From: Terana coerulea
Lineage: Eukaryota > Basidiomycota > Agaricomycetes > Polyporales > Phanerochaetaceae
Assembly: GCA_024811115.1 (NCBI GenBank)
Contig: JAKOGH010001176.1
Location: forward strand, 1-18,993
Direction of reading: 5' to 3'
Length of the DNA: 18,993 nucleotides
Shown here: positions 1-10,346 of the stretch, piece by piece
How positions within the stretch are numbered: the stretch's first letter is position 1
How the letters are laid out: every line of letters starts with the position of its first letter
The notes under the pieces: generated by a model
What the model saw: only the letters and a program-made list of their open reading frames with translations
Database searches by the model: none
Told to the model about the DNA's origin: nothing
Program-made: the position numbers and the translations under genes

Positions 1-460
1 CCTCTCACTACCATGAACGTGCGGCACAGAGCATACCTCGACGACCTGCGCCTTCGCGCTCGCACACGCTCGACCTTGAGCTTCGCGCCACTCGTCGCCT
101 GGTCCTCAGAGTGAAGAACGCGAGCTTCAGCTCGATCGCCGCGTTCTGCTGCTTGATGGGGAACGTGAGCGACTTGGAGCGCAGGTCCTTCATCGTGTCG
201 TTCGCGACGCCCCACTGCGACGCGAAGTTGCCCGTGAGGCCGCGGATGGAGGGCGTGACCGTCATCAGCTGGTTGTACGACTTGCGCGAGATCTACGTGC
301 AGCGTTGTGAGTACGTGAGAACGAAGCACACTCGTAGGCCAGCAAGCGGCGGAGAGGGGCGGGTGCGACGTACGGCAGACACGGTGGTGAACCATTCGGG
401 CGGGATGGTGATCGTCACCTTCGCGTTCGGCTCGGTCGTGAACTTTGGTCTGCCCGCCAT
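1..460 (-). pseudogene. Frameshifted, partial copy of the module-vWA gene (paralogue of 11077-12670)
   Basis: Exon 1 is 460-374, intron 373-293, exon 2 292-37, and the next intron begins at 36 and leaves the window. The 29-residue exon 1 product is identical to that of the gene at 11077, and exon 2 matches it with about five substitutions until the KLAFF motif. There one T is missing near 112, and a second base is missing near 68 (GG reduced to G). The net shift of two is not restored, so translation stops near position 8. Splice sites are at the same places and phases as in the intact copy. A vWA part would lie outside the window, so its presence is inferred only from the paralogue. The two deletions could be genuine decay or sequencing error. 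A GATATCATA-like element about 95 bp upstream (around 549-557) is shared with the plus-strand copy. Confidence 0.8.
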
Positions 461-1228
461 GGTCGTCGTTGCTGAGAGTGTCGTTTGCGGCGGGCGAAGT
501 GAGTGTCGGAGAAAGGGAGTGCGTCAGAACGTGGTCGTGCAGGGTGGGTATGATATCACCTCATGTTTTGCAGGGTCTCGGCGGCATCAGAGTGCCGATA
601 GTGTCTTCCAAGTCGACGTTGCAGACTTCCATTGCTGCTGCCAGAAGTGATTTTTGCATTTCTGCGCTCTCTTCCCCGTGTTCACCATGCAGTACTTGGA
701 GTCGAGACTCGCTAGACTAACTCTAGACCAGACCACTCTGGTGGAAAACAGTCAGTTATCCGAACATTCTTACCATCACATGTATCGTATCTGCATACAG
801 TATGTCGCTCGTTACAACTTGCGAAGTGGTGCAGCCATTTGTGTACTGGCGCGCGCCATTTCCGATGTCAGGGATCTTTAGCGGCCACATTGCACGCCGA
901 GGCGAGCGGACGCGTGCATGCCATCTGCAAATGCGGGGAATTAGTGATAAAGTAGTCGAGGGTACAGGCGCAGATCGACGGAAGGTACCTCGGGTTACGT
1001 ACGACAGTAAATGGAAGCAGGTCTGTTTGGCACAGACCGTGCAAGCCTTCGATTCCAGCGGCTTGAGTCAACGCCCGAGGGGATTCTTTGCAGTCGAATT
1101 TTGGTTGAGTTCGTCGAATTTCTAGGATCCGCCTTTCAGAGTAATACCAGGCTAACATACGGCTGCGCGCATATTCAAGTCCAGATTCTACAATTACAGC
1201 ATACAGTCACACAGGTACAAGCTCAGTG
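461..1228. other. Intergenic stretch between the two left-arm module genes, duplicated at 10347-11076
   Basis: No supported gene. Read on the minus strand, most of it aligns with 10347-11076: the sequence just after the stop codon of the stand-alone module gene, a block around 1020-1160, the CCCCGCATT...GACGCG block near 905-945, and the promoter-side block near 540-600. A short minus-strand stretch at 1158-1120 reads MLAWYYSE, which resembles the YYSE/FYSE motif of the module and has a counterpart at 10414. This might be an exon relic. Confidence 0.6.
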
Positions 1229-1900
1229 CTAGTTTCCTTTCTTGAGAAGATGAACGAACCCAACACTACCTCAGGGTGCAAGCGTAGGTCGATTGGACGT
1301 AAAAATAAAGAAGTAAACACGCACGCGTCGTCGTAAGATCCAGAAGTCGTGCCCGTCGTGCTCGTGTCCTCGACAAACACAAACAGCGTCATCGTATCCG
1401 CGCCGTCGAAACTCCCAGGTGTCTTCTCTGCCTGCAAAACCATCAGCTCCCTGTATCCTTTTGTCTCTTGCGCAGGGTGCGTACCTTGACTACATGAATG
1501 CGGTTCGCCGCCTTGTTTCCATCGACGAGCGCATCGCCGTCGGCCACACGCTGCGCGGGCGCGGCGAGGCACGCAACCTCGACGTCCATCTCCTCGTCCT
1601 GCGGCACAATCGGGAGCGAGTTCTGCATGTTGAACGTGATCTGCATATGCTCGTTCGCAGTGCCGGCGGGTGAGTAGAAGACGGCCTCGTTGCGGTCGCC
1701 GAGGTAGTCGAACGAGACGAGCATGCCCTGGTCGTACTTCTGTCGGGACAGCTGCGTTCGTTGGCATTAATATGAGCTAGAGGGAGATAAAGCTAGAGGT
1801 TGGGCGGGCCTACCGATGTGATCATGGCGAACCACCCCGGAGGCAGCTTGAACGAGAACTTGTTCCCGACGGGCGTCGTGTATGTGGGCCTGGTTGCCAT
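1229..1900 (-). CDS. Stand-alone module protein, 165 aa (twin of 9675-10346)
   Basis: Exons on the minus strand are 1900-1814, 1751-1485, 1431-1325 and 1265-1229, giving 165 aa ending KKGN. The first intron follows GWFAMITS in phase 0. The last intron has donor GTGCGT and acceptor GAGGTAG. Splicing it continues YDDA into VGFVHLLKKGN, which parallels YDDLVATVYLIK in the vWA fusion; reading through gives an unrelated tail. The protein is the shared module alone: P-P-G-W-F near residue 22, Y-D-Q near 34, FVED and YDD near the C-terminus. There is no signal peptide, membrane segment or catalytic motif. It differs from the twin at 9675 by 7 residues in 165. I do not recognise a named family; function unknown. 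A non-catalytic partner or competitor of the fused copies is an inference from architecture only. Confidence 0.85.
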
Positions 1901-2738
1901 GGCTAGTGGTCGCGAGTCGCAAGAGGTTGTCAGAGTGAAGTGAGTAGAGAGCCCTGAGTAAGCGAGGCGCAGAGTCTTCAACTTAGCCAAGTCAGTAGAT
2001 GGAGAAACGCTTCACGTCTGCGACTGCTTGACCCCAACTCGTGACGGCGATATGAGCATCCGCACGAAGACCTCACCCCGTTTTCCGCTTCCATACCGGC
2101 CGTCGAGATGCAGGCGTAATGCACCCTGCACGTACAGTGTGAAATGAGGGTAGAGACACCCGCCGCGACTGGAGGAATGCAAGCGAGTGATGGTGGTTCA
2201 AGACGTGGCGAGACCCCGAGAACCCCATCGGTAATTGGGCTCGGGATGTGCCGATCAAAGCGAAGAGGCCAGCGTCTAAGTATGGTTCCCTCAAACTTTG
2301 TTCTCGACGTCGACGTCGCTTGCCTCTCGCTGTGAGCTTTGCTTGATCCCGCGCAAGCCTGTTCCTGAGACACGTTTGTCGTCAGCTGTATCACGCACAT
2401 GGACCTTCCGTCTGCGAGAGGCATATAGTCGCAGAAGTGACACGTCTGCATGCCTCTCACGGAGCGAAGAGTTCACTGCAGCTGGCGAGGATCTACAAGT
2501 TACGCTCTCAGTATTATTCGTCATCGGAGCGGAACAGCACGCAGCTGAAGCTGATTCAATCCACAGGAAGCAATTCGCTTACGCCACAAAGGTAGTTGAC
2601 GTCACACGACAGCGCTTGTCACGCGTGGGACTTTGACAGTGACAGTACCAGCATCCCGTACGCCAGGTCGCTCCTCCTGGTATGCATGCAACCATATCCG
2701 TCACCAGCTCCGGGCTCCCCGCTTCGGCCACGCGGCCA

Positions 2739-2754
2739 CCCTCGGAGCTAGAGT
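2739..2754. repeat. Conserved non-coding block, left copy
   Basis: The 16 bases CCCTCGGAGCTAGAGT are repeated exactly in inverted orientation at 9076-9091. Weaker similarity continues for roughly 100 bp toward the P450, including a CGCAGGAG...GAATA...CCCG stretch. It sits about 400 bp upstream of the P450 start. It may be a retained control element or just a less-decayed stretch of the duplication. Confidence 0.6.
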
Positions 2755-3055
2755 ATCGCCCGCGCGGACATGGTTCCCTCTCGTCGGCCGCCCCGCACTC
2801 CCGCAGGAGGGAATAGACCCGCCAAACGTCGCGCACAGAAGGCAATAGAATATACGCGCATCTGTCGTCGTCGCCCCGCTCTTTTGCGTCATCCGCGTAG
2901 CCATAAACGGAAACTCCGGCTTGTTGCTGTCGGCCGTGCCTGCTCGCCGTCGTCGTTTTCTCCCGCCCTTCATGCATCAGCGAAATCATTTGCGCTATGA
3001 ACAGCAGTCGTACGAGAGGGAGCACGCAGCTCTTGGCATGCTGCACACCATGGCA

Positions 3056-3061
3056 TATAAG
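3056..3061 (+). promoter_or_regulatory. Probable TATA box of the P450 gene
   Basis: TATAAG lies 92 bp before the P450 start codon, a usual spacing for a fungal core promoter with a short leader. Pyrimidine-rich DNA follows. The evidence is motif and position only. Confidence 0.5.
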
Positions 3062-3147
3062 ACCCCTGCGCGCCGTGCCCAACCACCGACATACCGTCAC
3101 CGACGTTCCCAAGCCTGTCCCCACCGCCGTACCCACCGTTGTATCTC

Positions 3148-4878
3148 ATGGCCCCCACCGTCGTCTCGCATCTTGGCTTCACCTGCAACCAGGCCTTCGA
3201 ATGGCTGTGCGGCATCTCCTTCATCTCGAAGGCCCTGCTCTTCGTCGGGCTGGTAGCTGCGATCACGCACTACCAGCTCTCCTGCCCCCGCGCACTGCGC
3301 CACCTCAAACGCGTCTCACCGTACGCGACGCTCTGGAGCTATGCTGTGCGCGAGAGCGTCGACCAGCGCGTGCGCCGCCTCATCCTGCCACTTGCGGAGC
3401 AGGGCGAAGGCGCAGTCGCGGTGTACATGCTCGGGAAGTGGGGTGTGCATCTGGTTGACCCGTCGGTACGCGACACGGCATGGTTCACGCCTTACAGATG
3501 TCCTGACAAACTTGGTTTTGAAGTTGATTCGGCAGGTGTGTATGGACACTACGCGCTTCCCGAAGAAAAACTACCAGGAGCACCTCCACTTCACGTTCCT
3601 CAGCGGCCCGAACGTCGTCTTTTCGAACGGAGAACAATGGAAACGCCACTCCGCGTCGGTCAAGGCCGCGTTCGACCGCGATATCCCTATTCACGTCTTC
3701 ACCGAGCTCGCGCAGGAGGTCTTCCACAAAATCGGGACGGGTGGGGTCAAACCCTGGACGGAGCTCATGCAGGTACGCCGCCCTCGCACCAGGAGACACT
3801 GCGTTGTGAGCACTGACGGGTGGGATCTGTAGTGCTTCACGCTCGACGTCGTCGGCAGGGCTGCGCTCGGCCACGACTTCGCCGCGCTCTCCGCCGGCGC
3901 GGCCGCGTCGAACGAGCCGCCGTTCGTCGAGCACTTCAACCGCGTCATGGCCTCCATCGCGACGCCCGCGCGCCTCATGTTCCCCGCGCTGGACGCGCTC
4001 TTCCCGCGTCGCGAGGTGATGGCGGACCTGGACGCGCTGAACGCGCGGTACGACCGCCTGCTGACGGAGAAGCGCGGCAAGCCAGGGAGGGATATCTTGA
4101 GCTATTTGTTGGAGGACGCGAGCTTGAGCCATGAGGAGCTGCGGAGCAACCTCAGCATTCTGTTCAGCGCGGGACACGTACGCCTTCACTCCATCATTCT
4201 CACCTATACCTTTTATGCTGACACACGAGCGTACAGGACACCACCTCTGGCGCGCTCTCCACGGCAGTATACCACCTCGCCGTCGACCCCGCCCTCCAAT
4301 CCAAGCTCCGCACCGAGGTCCGCGCCGCCCTCCCTCCCGGCACCGACCCGACGCTCGCGCACCTGAAGGCGCTCCCGCTGCTCGACGCCGTCGTGCGCGA
4401 GGCGCTGCGCATCAACTCGCCCATCTCCCTGCTTCCCGCCCGAGTCTGCTACGAGGACGCCGTGCTCTCTACGATTGCAAAGGACGGGGCGCACAGGACG
4501 TATGCGGTGCCGGCGGGCACGCCGATCGTGCCGAACGTGTACGCCGTGCACCACCACCGCGCGTACTACCCGCGCGAGGCCGCGTTCTTGCCCGAACGCT
4601 TCCTCGCATCTCCAGCCGATGCGGCGGACAGCGCGGTGAGGGTGCAGCCGGGGACGTACCTCCCGTTCGGTACCGGTCCGCGGCAGTGCACTGCGCGCCA
4701 GTTCTCGCTCTTCGAGCAGAAGACGCTGCTCGCGCTGTTGCTCCTCCGGTACGAGTTCGCGCTGCCCGCAGGGAGCGAGCATGCGCGGGGGCTGAAGAAC
4801 GAGTTTGGCGCGTTCGGGCTGAGCATTCCGCACGAGCTTGACATTCAGTTCGTCGAGCTGGATGTGGAAGGAGATTGA
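3148..4878 (+). CDS. Cytochrome P450 monooxygenase, 513 aa
   Basis: Exons are 3148-3465, 3536-3772, 3833-4177 and 4237-4878, all phase 0, giving 513 aa, the normal P450 size. Residues about 22-43 form a hydrophobic N-terminal anchor, so the enzyme should sit on the ER membrane. Visible motifs are WKRH (helix C), the I-helix oxygen-binding SAGHDTT around residues 297-303 split by intron 3, EALR (ExxR) at 355-358, PERF at 419-422, and the haem loop FGTGPRQC with the thiolate Cys at 451. The second residue after the Cys is Ala where many P450s have Gly. Family knowledge: it oxidises a small lipophilic molecule using electrons from P450 reductase; the substrate cannot be read from sequence. The first intron leaves a rather short join (DPS-VCMDTTRFPK), so that boundary is the least certain. 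It is convergent with the oxidase gene and divergent from the module gene. A relic copy lies at 8851-8941. Confidence 0.93.
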
Positions 4879-5430
4879 GGGGGAGGAAAGAGTAGATACC
4901 CTAGAACGATGTCGATACCCAAGTGTCTTTGATATCTTGACACGTTGCGGTGTATGTGTCTTTTCCGTGGTGTGCTGTAAATCAATTATGTGTCAATGTC
5001 ATCTCATCTGTGCGCTGTGCGCGTGGTGTTCGGCGCGAACGGTACGTATCGAGATGTGTGACGGGTGCCGGCATGCGATAGGTCAAGCTGGCGACAATAT
5101 TAACGTGCTTCGCTCGAGGAGCATGAGCGGACACCATGTGGCGAATATTGCTGCCTGTGAGGCTTGACCAAGTTTGGCGGCGCTCTTGGCCCAACTTGAA
5201 CGAATCGCCCGTGTACCACGTCACGCACGGTAGATGTAGGGAGCCTGCAACACTGCAGACGATAATGCAGGGAGCTGTTGTAGACGAGAACACATCTTAC
5301 TTGAACTATCACTTGGGAACAAGCGCAAAACAAAGACCTGCACGAAAGCGTGTGCCATTCAAACTTGTCTCGCACTAAAACTAATATACATTTGCATCAT
5401 ACACAATCCACTCGTTCAAGCACGACGCGT
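4879..5430. other. Intergenic region between convergent 3' ends
   Basis: About 550 bp hold the 3' flanks of the P450 (plus) and the oxidase (minus). No gene, RNA or clear repeat is seen; a canonical AATAAA signal was not found on either strand. Confidence 0.6.
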
Positions 5431-8148
5431 TCACGGCCCGACGGTGCCCGCGTTCGTCTTGGGCATGCTGCGCCCGAGGTTGACGACCGCCGCGAGCGTC
5501 TCGTTGTCGAACTCCTCGGACTTGCCCCACATGTTCTGGAACTTGGCGACGATGTCCTCGTTCTTGTTCGGGTTGAGCTCCGGGTGCGCGATGAGCATGC
5601 CCATCACCGCGCGCCACGCCGCGTTCAGCGCGCCCGCGACCCACCTACATCATTCAATTGGCGTGAACACCCACACAGCCACGACGAAAGGAAAAAAGGA
5701 GGACGCACCCGTGGAACGAGCTCGTCGCGTCGCCCGCAAAGTGCAGCCGCTGCTTGCTGCCGGCCGGCTGCTGCACGTACGGGTACGCATACTTGAACTG
5801 CCCGGGCCCGAACTGGCAGAACGCGCCGAGCTGGAAGCTGTCCCTGCAGAAGTCCCACGGGTAGTAGTCCTCGAAGTTGTCCCAGAGCAGCTGCACGTCG
5901 ACGGCGTGCAGCTGCGCGAGGTTGCGCATGATGAGGTCGAGCAGCGCGCGCTCCTCGGGCGTGTCGCGCCCGTGCATGAGCCCGCCGAGCCGCTGCGCGT
6001 CCTGCATGCCGTTGTAGGACGCGATCATGCAGTTCGACTTCTGGTACGTCTTGCCCGGCACCGGGTGCGAGTCGTCCGGGCCGTACCTATCCAACACGTC
6101 CGTGAGCGGCGTGCGCAAGAAAGACGAAACGAAAGACGTACGAGGGGTACACGACGTCCCGGATGGGCAGGTCCGTGCTCGACTGCCCGCCGACGATGCC
6201 GAGGTCCTCCCACCACGGCTTCTTGAACTGGATGCCGACCTTGACGCTCGGCGTGTACATCAGATCACGGATCGCGTTCTTCTGGCCGTAGTTGAGCCCC
6301 GCGTTCTTGAGGTCGACCATGCGCAGGCACGCGAAGCTCATCGTGCTGATCACGTTGCTGTACTTCTTCGTCGTCACGACCTGCGCGTTCGGGTTCGGGC
6401 TGCGGCGGCCGTCGAAGGTGACCGTCACGCTGTTCCCGCCGTCCGACTCCTCGATGATGGTCGCGCGTTGGTAGAGCACCGGCTTGGAGCTGAGGCGCTG
6501 CGTCATCGCGCGGTGCACGATCTCGGAGCCTTGGCTGTGGTGGTAGACTAGTCAATACGCATTATATGAAAGGAAGGAATGCGTACTCGAGACAAAACCA
6601 GTCGATGGTCTGGTTCTCGAACTTCGGATCGTTGAACACCAGACTCGCGAGTACAGTCTCCGTCAGTGCCTCATCCATGAGACCCGTACGGCTCTCCGCC
6701 GTCTCAAACCAATCGATCACGTCGCTAGGGTATCCCTTCACCTGGCTCAAGTAAGCCGACACGCTGTATCCGTCGAACTTCATCAGCTCCTTGTACGCGT
6801 CGACGAACGGCTTGTTCTTGAAGTTATCGCGGAACTCCTTGAGCGCCTCGTCCCACATCGCGCTCGAGCCCTTCGCGACGTACTCCGCGGGCACGTTCCC
6901 GCCCTTGGCCTGCGACACGCGGAAGACGTCGTCCGCCTTGGGCGTCTTGTCGTTCACGGCGCGCGTGACGGTGATGTCGTTGTAGCAGAAGAACGCGTTG
7001 TCGTTCTTGCGTAGGTACGGGATGAACGCCTGCGGCATGCTGAGCCGGTTCTGGACGAGGTCGAACGTGCGCTTCATGAACGTCGTCTTCGGGTAGCGCA
7101 TCGCGCCGACGTCTGCGTCGTCCCCGTCAGCAAGGCAGGTCCCATCAAGCAAACGAGGACATACCGTAGTACTGATATTTCCCTGCCTCTTCGGGAAGTT
7201 GTGCGTATACAGCCGGCCACCGATGCGCTCGCTGCCCTCCATGATCTCGTACTTGATTCCGAGACTGTCGAGCATCATGCCGATGTACAGGCCGCTGACG
7301 CCTGCGCCGATGATGCCGACGGGAAGGGCCGCGAGCTCAGGCGTCGGCGTGTACGGCGGTGGTGGCGACGGGTACGGCTCGCCGGGGCGAATGTAGCGGT
7401 CGAGGAAGTCCTGGATGGCCTGCTTGCCCTGCTCGGTGAGCGCGGCGGTGCCCGTGTCCACCGGCGGCTCGACGGTGACCTCGAGTCCGTAGACCATATG
7501 GATCGTCAACACGAGGTCATCGTACTCGGGCTGCCCTGCAACTTGGGCAGAGTCTGGACCGTCCTCTACGAAGAGCTAGATGTACCACTCAGTATATGCG
7601 GGCAGCTAGTACGGAGGTTCGCTTACGAGGATAGTCATGTAATCTGGCATCTCCTCGGGCGCATCTTCCGGCTTGTTTGACTGCAAAAAGAGGTCAATTA
7701 GCGAATAAGCAGTACTGATAGCAGGCGGAGGCGTACAATGAAAGTGCGGAACTTGTTGCTCCTGCACTTCGAGTCTTCGAGCTTTCTACCCGAGGTGGCC
7801 CTCGTCTCCGAGTAGTAGAAGCCGAACTTCATGCCAGATATGTCGTCGTCCTGGGGGACGAAGGTGATTTGGCTACCCGCGGTGTCGACGTCGTACATCG
7901 CCTGGTTGGGCGACTGCCATTTGTTGGCGAGGTACCTGACCTCGGTGTCGCCGAAGAACGGATATTCGACGACAACGAGCTGGTTGTAGGTCTTTCTTGT
8001 CACCTAACAAGCGCAAGATCAGCAACATTCAAGGCCTCGTCAAGGCTGGGTAACGCACTGCCGAGATGGTGGCAAACCATCCTTTGGGAATGTCGAGGGT
8101 GACTTGATTGTCTTTGGCCGCGCCGAGTTTGGGGCGAGAGGGAGCCAT
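5431..8148 (-). CDS. Module fused to flavin amine oxidase (L-amino-acid oxidase type), about 777 aa
   Basis: Minus-strand exons: 8148-8059, 8003-7737, 7680-7627, 7575-7165, 7112-6587, 6534-6142, 6086-5709 and 5644-5431. Residues 1-165 are the shared module (PKGWFATISA, KTYNQL, FGFYYSE, LFVED, EYDDLV), with its first introns placed as in the vWA fusion. A short Pro-rich linker leads to the FAD-binding GIIGAGVSG (about 224-232), ERIGGR, DVGAMRYP, and the C-terminal FAD motif HFAGDATSSFHGW (about 695-708). Family knowledge: such oxidases deaminate L-amino acids to 2-oxo acids, ammonia and H2O2; this order matches fungal L-amino-acid oxidases, but substrate is not readable. No signal peptide, so intracellular. 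Oddity: one base seems missing near 7190, between NFPK and KYQYYD, just before intron 7164-7113. As written, the spliced frame breaks there while the unspliced frame stays open. Last residues VGP, stop at 5433-5431. Confidence 0.88.
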
Positions 8149-8246
8149 GGCGCTGAGAACGTTTTCGACGGCGACTAGGAAAGGAGGAAGACGGGCGGTG
8201 TGGTTATGTTCTGACTATAGGCCTGTCGGCGTGGCAAAGGCCAAGA

Positions 8247-8252
8247 TTTATA
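8247..8252 (-). promoter_or_regulatory. Probable TATA box of the oxidase gene
   Basis: On the minus strand TATAAA lies about 95-100 bp before the oxidase start codon at 8148, matching the spacing seen for the P450. Support is motif and position only. Confidence 0.5.
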
Positions 8253-8850
8253 TTCACCGAGCTCGCAAATATACATAAGTAATCCTCTCGATGCATGGCG
8301 GCTCGCTTCGGTTGTATGGGGATACTGTCAACGATTAGATTAGAAGGACAAAGTTAATGACTGGTGGGACCCTGGACACTCCTCACCGGGCGTTCATGTG
8401 TCCCAAATGTGCGGCATAGGTCATGGCCCGACCACTGCGACAGGCTGAATGTTCGGAAGCCGTTCTTGTTCACGTCATTCAAAACGAGGGCTGGCGAGGC
8501 ATGTGTAGGGTCTGAAATCAATGAAATAAGACCGATGACATCGGGAGAGCGAAAGCGAGCCTACCACGTCACTTACATAAAGAAGTTCGTGCCAGCTACC
8601 GAGTTCTGCACAGAGCCGGATCGAGCACCTGACCAATTACACTGGCGACTGAGCTTTGCATCTGGTGAACTATAGTAGCAAACGCTTGACGAGCGATAAC
8701 ACGCAGGGAGTCTAAAGCGGTGGACATGATGGTGCGAAAGAACGTGGTGAGTCGTGACTCATCGTAACGACGTTCGCGCTTGTCACATATCATGTGATGG
8801 GTGACAGTGGTCACGGTGGGCGCGATGTGAAGAGATCCCGAGCAAATTCC

Positions 8851-8941
8851 GAAGACCACACTTGGGCCGCTGAGGAACGCGTACTGAATGTGCTCCTGGC
8901 AATTCATCTTTCTTCGGGAAACGCGTCGGATCCGTCCATAA
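8851..8941 (-). pseudogene. P450 relic (fragment of exon 2)
   Basis: On the minus strand the segment reads RRKMNCQEHIQYAFLSGPSV, matching KKNYQEHLHFTFLSGPNV of the intact P450 at 3148-4878; the nucleotide match runs from the TATGGAC start of exon 2 to GTGGTCTTC. Just beyond, WKRH and all later P450 motifs are absent, as is exon 1. Its strand and its place beside the twin module gene fit the mirrored copy of the P450 in the inverted duplication. It is too short and isolated to be functional. Confidence 0.85.
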
Positions 8942-9075
8942 TGCATGGGAAATGATCCGACATTTACGAGATTGTCACTGTCAGCTTCCCTACAGAATTA
9001 GGTGCGTCTCGGGCCTATATTCTCCTGCGAGATGCGAGGCGGGCAAAGAGATGGCAGTAGATCCACATAGGCTAC

Positions 9076-9091
9076 ACTCTAGCTCCGAGGG
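9076..9091. repeat. Conserved non-coding block, right copy
   Basis: Exact reverse complement of 2739-2754, lying between the P450 relic and the right-arm module gene. It links the relic and the module gene into one inverted-duplication arm. Confidence 0.6.
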
Positions 9092-9674
9092 TAGTCAGTT
9101 GGCTGTCGCTAGGAGTTTGAGGTCGGGTGCCAGATATGGTCCTGGCGTACTTAAGTATGGAGCAATCAAATGTTGAACATTGGAGCTCGTGAGCTTGGAG
9201 ATAGAACAACGAGGTCCCCGGCGAAGGTAAAGCACCGGCGTCCTCGAAATACTGGAACGTCGAGGAGGAGCAAGCAACGAGCGCCGAATGCTACTTTGGT
9301 TAGACGCTCAGTTCCCCCTCTGAACGGCAGATGCCGGACCTGTTCACAAGTATTTTTGGGGTCCGACACATCATGCATCATGAACTGTGCATTCCTCCGG
9401 TCGTGGCGAGCTGTCCGTACCCTCATCTCACATCACACGCGCAGGGGAGCTTCACATCTGCATTTCTACCGCCAGCATGGAAGCAAGAAACAAGGGGTGG
9501 TCCTCGTGCGGGCCCAGTTCTGACTCGCCGGAACTTGAATGAAATGAGGTTCAAGCGAACACGGACGTGAAGCGTCACGGTTTCTCCATTTACTGACTTG
9601 GCCGTGGGACTCTGCGCGTCGTTTTGCCCTTCTCTCTCTACTCGATACACTTCGACCACTCGCGACCACGAGCC

Positions 9675-10346
9675 ATGGCGACCAGGCCCACATACACGAC
9701 GCCCGTTGGGAACAAGTTCTCCTTCAAGCTGCCTCCGGGGTGGTTCGCCATGATCACATCCGTAAGCACCCTCCGCCTTCCTCCACTTACTCATGCTAAC
9801 GACGGCGACGACAATGAACAAAGCTTTCTCGCCAGAAGTACGACCAGGGGATGCTCGTCTCGTTCGACTACCTCGGCGACCGCAACGAGGCCGTCTTCTA
9901 CTCGCCCGCCAACACCGCGGACGAGCAGATGCAGATCACGTTCAACATGCAGAACTCGCTCCCGATTGTGCCGCAGGACGAGGAGATGGACGTCGAGGTT
10001 GCGTGTCTCGCTGCGCCCGCGCAGCGCGTGCCCACCGGCGACGCGCTCGTCGACGGGAACATGGCGGCGAACCGCATCCACGTGGTCAAGGTAAGCATGG
10101 TGTATGCATGACAGGAGAGGACAAGGGCTGATAGTGTGTGCAGGCTGAAAAGACACCTGGGAGCTTCGACGGCGCGGATACGATGACGCTGTTTGTGTTC
10201 GTCGAGGACACGAGCACGACGGGCACGGCCTCTGGCTCTTACGACGACGCGTGCGTTCTCTATTTCTCTCTCCTGCGCCGACGCGGCCTACACTTACACT
10301 CTGAGGTAGTGTCGGGTTTGTCCATCTCCTCAAGAAAGGAAACTAG
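9675..10346 (+). CDS. Stand-alone module protein, 165 aa (twin of 1229-1900)
   Basis: Exons are 9675-9761, 9824-10090, 10144-10250 and 10310-10346, the same exon lengths (87, 267, 107, 37) as the left twin. The protein has 165 aa and no signal peptide. The start ATGGCGACC follows a leader shared with the twin. Visible motifs are PPGWFAMITS at the first splice site, RQKYDQG at the start of exon 2, an acidic PQDEEMDVEV stretch, FVFVEDT and GSYDDA. The fourth exon is recognised because splicing gives VGFVHLLKKGN, aligned with the end of the module in the vWA and oxidase fusions, and because donor, acceptor and frame are kept in both twins. Compared with the fusions it has lost the intron before FVED. 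I do not recognise a known family. The 7 substitutions between twins, with exon lengths intact, suggest both copies are still under coding constraint. Confidence 0.87.

Larger units (their letters stand above)
1901..3147. other. Divergent intergenic region between the module gene and the P450
   Basis: About 1.25 kb separates the minus-strand module gene from the plus-strand P450, so it probably holds both promoters. No convincing gene is visible; the open frames here lack family motifs and plausible splice structure. The part nearest the module gene (1901 to about 2335) aligns in inverted orientation with about 9250-9674. A second conserved block lies at about 2735-2850. The P450 TATA element is at 3056. 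Confidence 0.6.
1..3620. repeat. Left arm of a large imperfect inverted duplication (partner 8851-11530)
   Basis: Genes A, B and the 5' part of C, plus the DNA between them, recur in inverted order on the right. Matching blocks include the coding exons, introns of equal length (62 and 59 bp in B and its twin), the intergenic DNA 540-1228, the upstream region 1901-2335, the block at 2739-2850, and P450 exon 2 up to about 3620. The left arm is longer because the right arm has lost parts of 2335-2735 and about 650 bp including P450 exon 1. The left end is cut by the window edge, so the true extent is unknown. Confidence 0.85.
8149..9674. other. Intergenic region between the oxidase and the right-arm module gene
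   Basis: About 1.5 kb between two divergent genes. It holds the P450 relic (8851-8941), the conserved block 9076-9091, and, from about 9250 on, the inverted counterpart of 1901-2335. The part 8260-8850 shows no recognisable gene or repeat. Confidence 0.6.

Noticed and set aside
2579..3136. 185-codon minus-strand frame upstream of the P450
   Set aside because: No motif or splice pattern; it overlaps the P450 promoter and the duplicated non-coding block, where the frame is not kept in the other arm.
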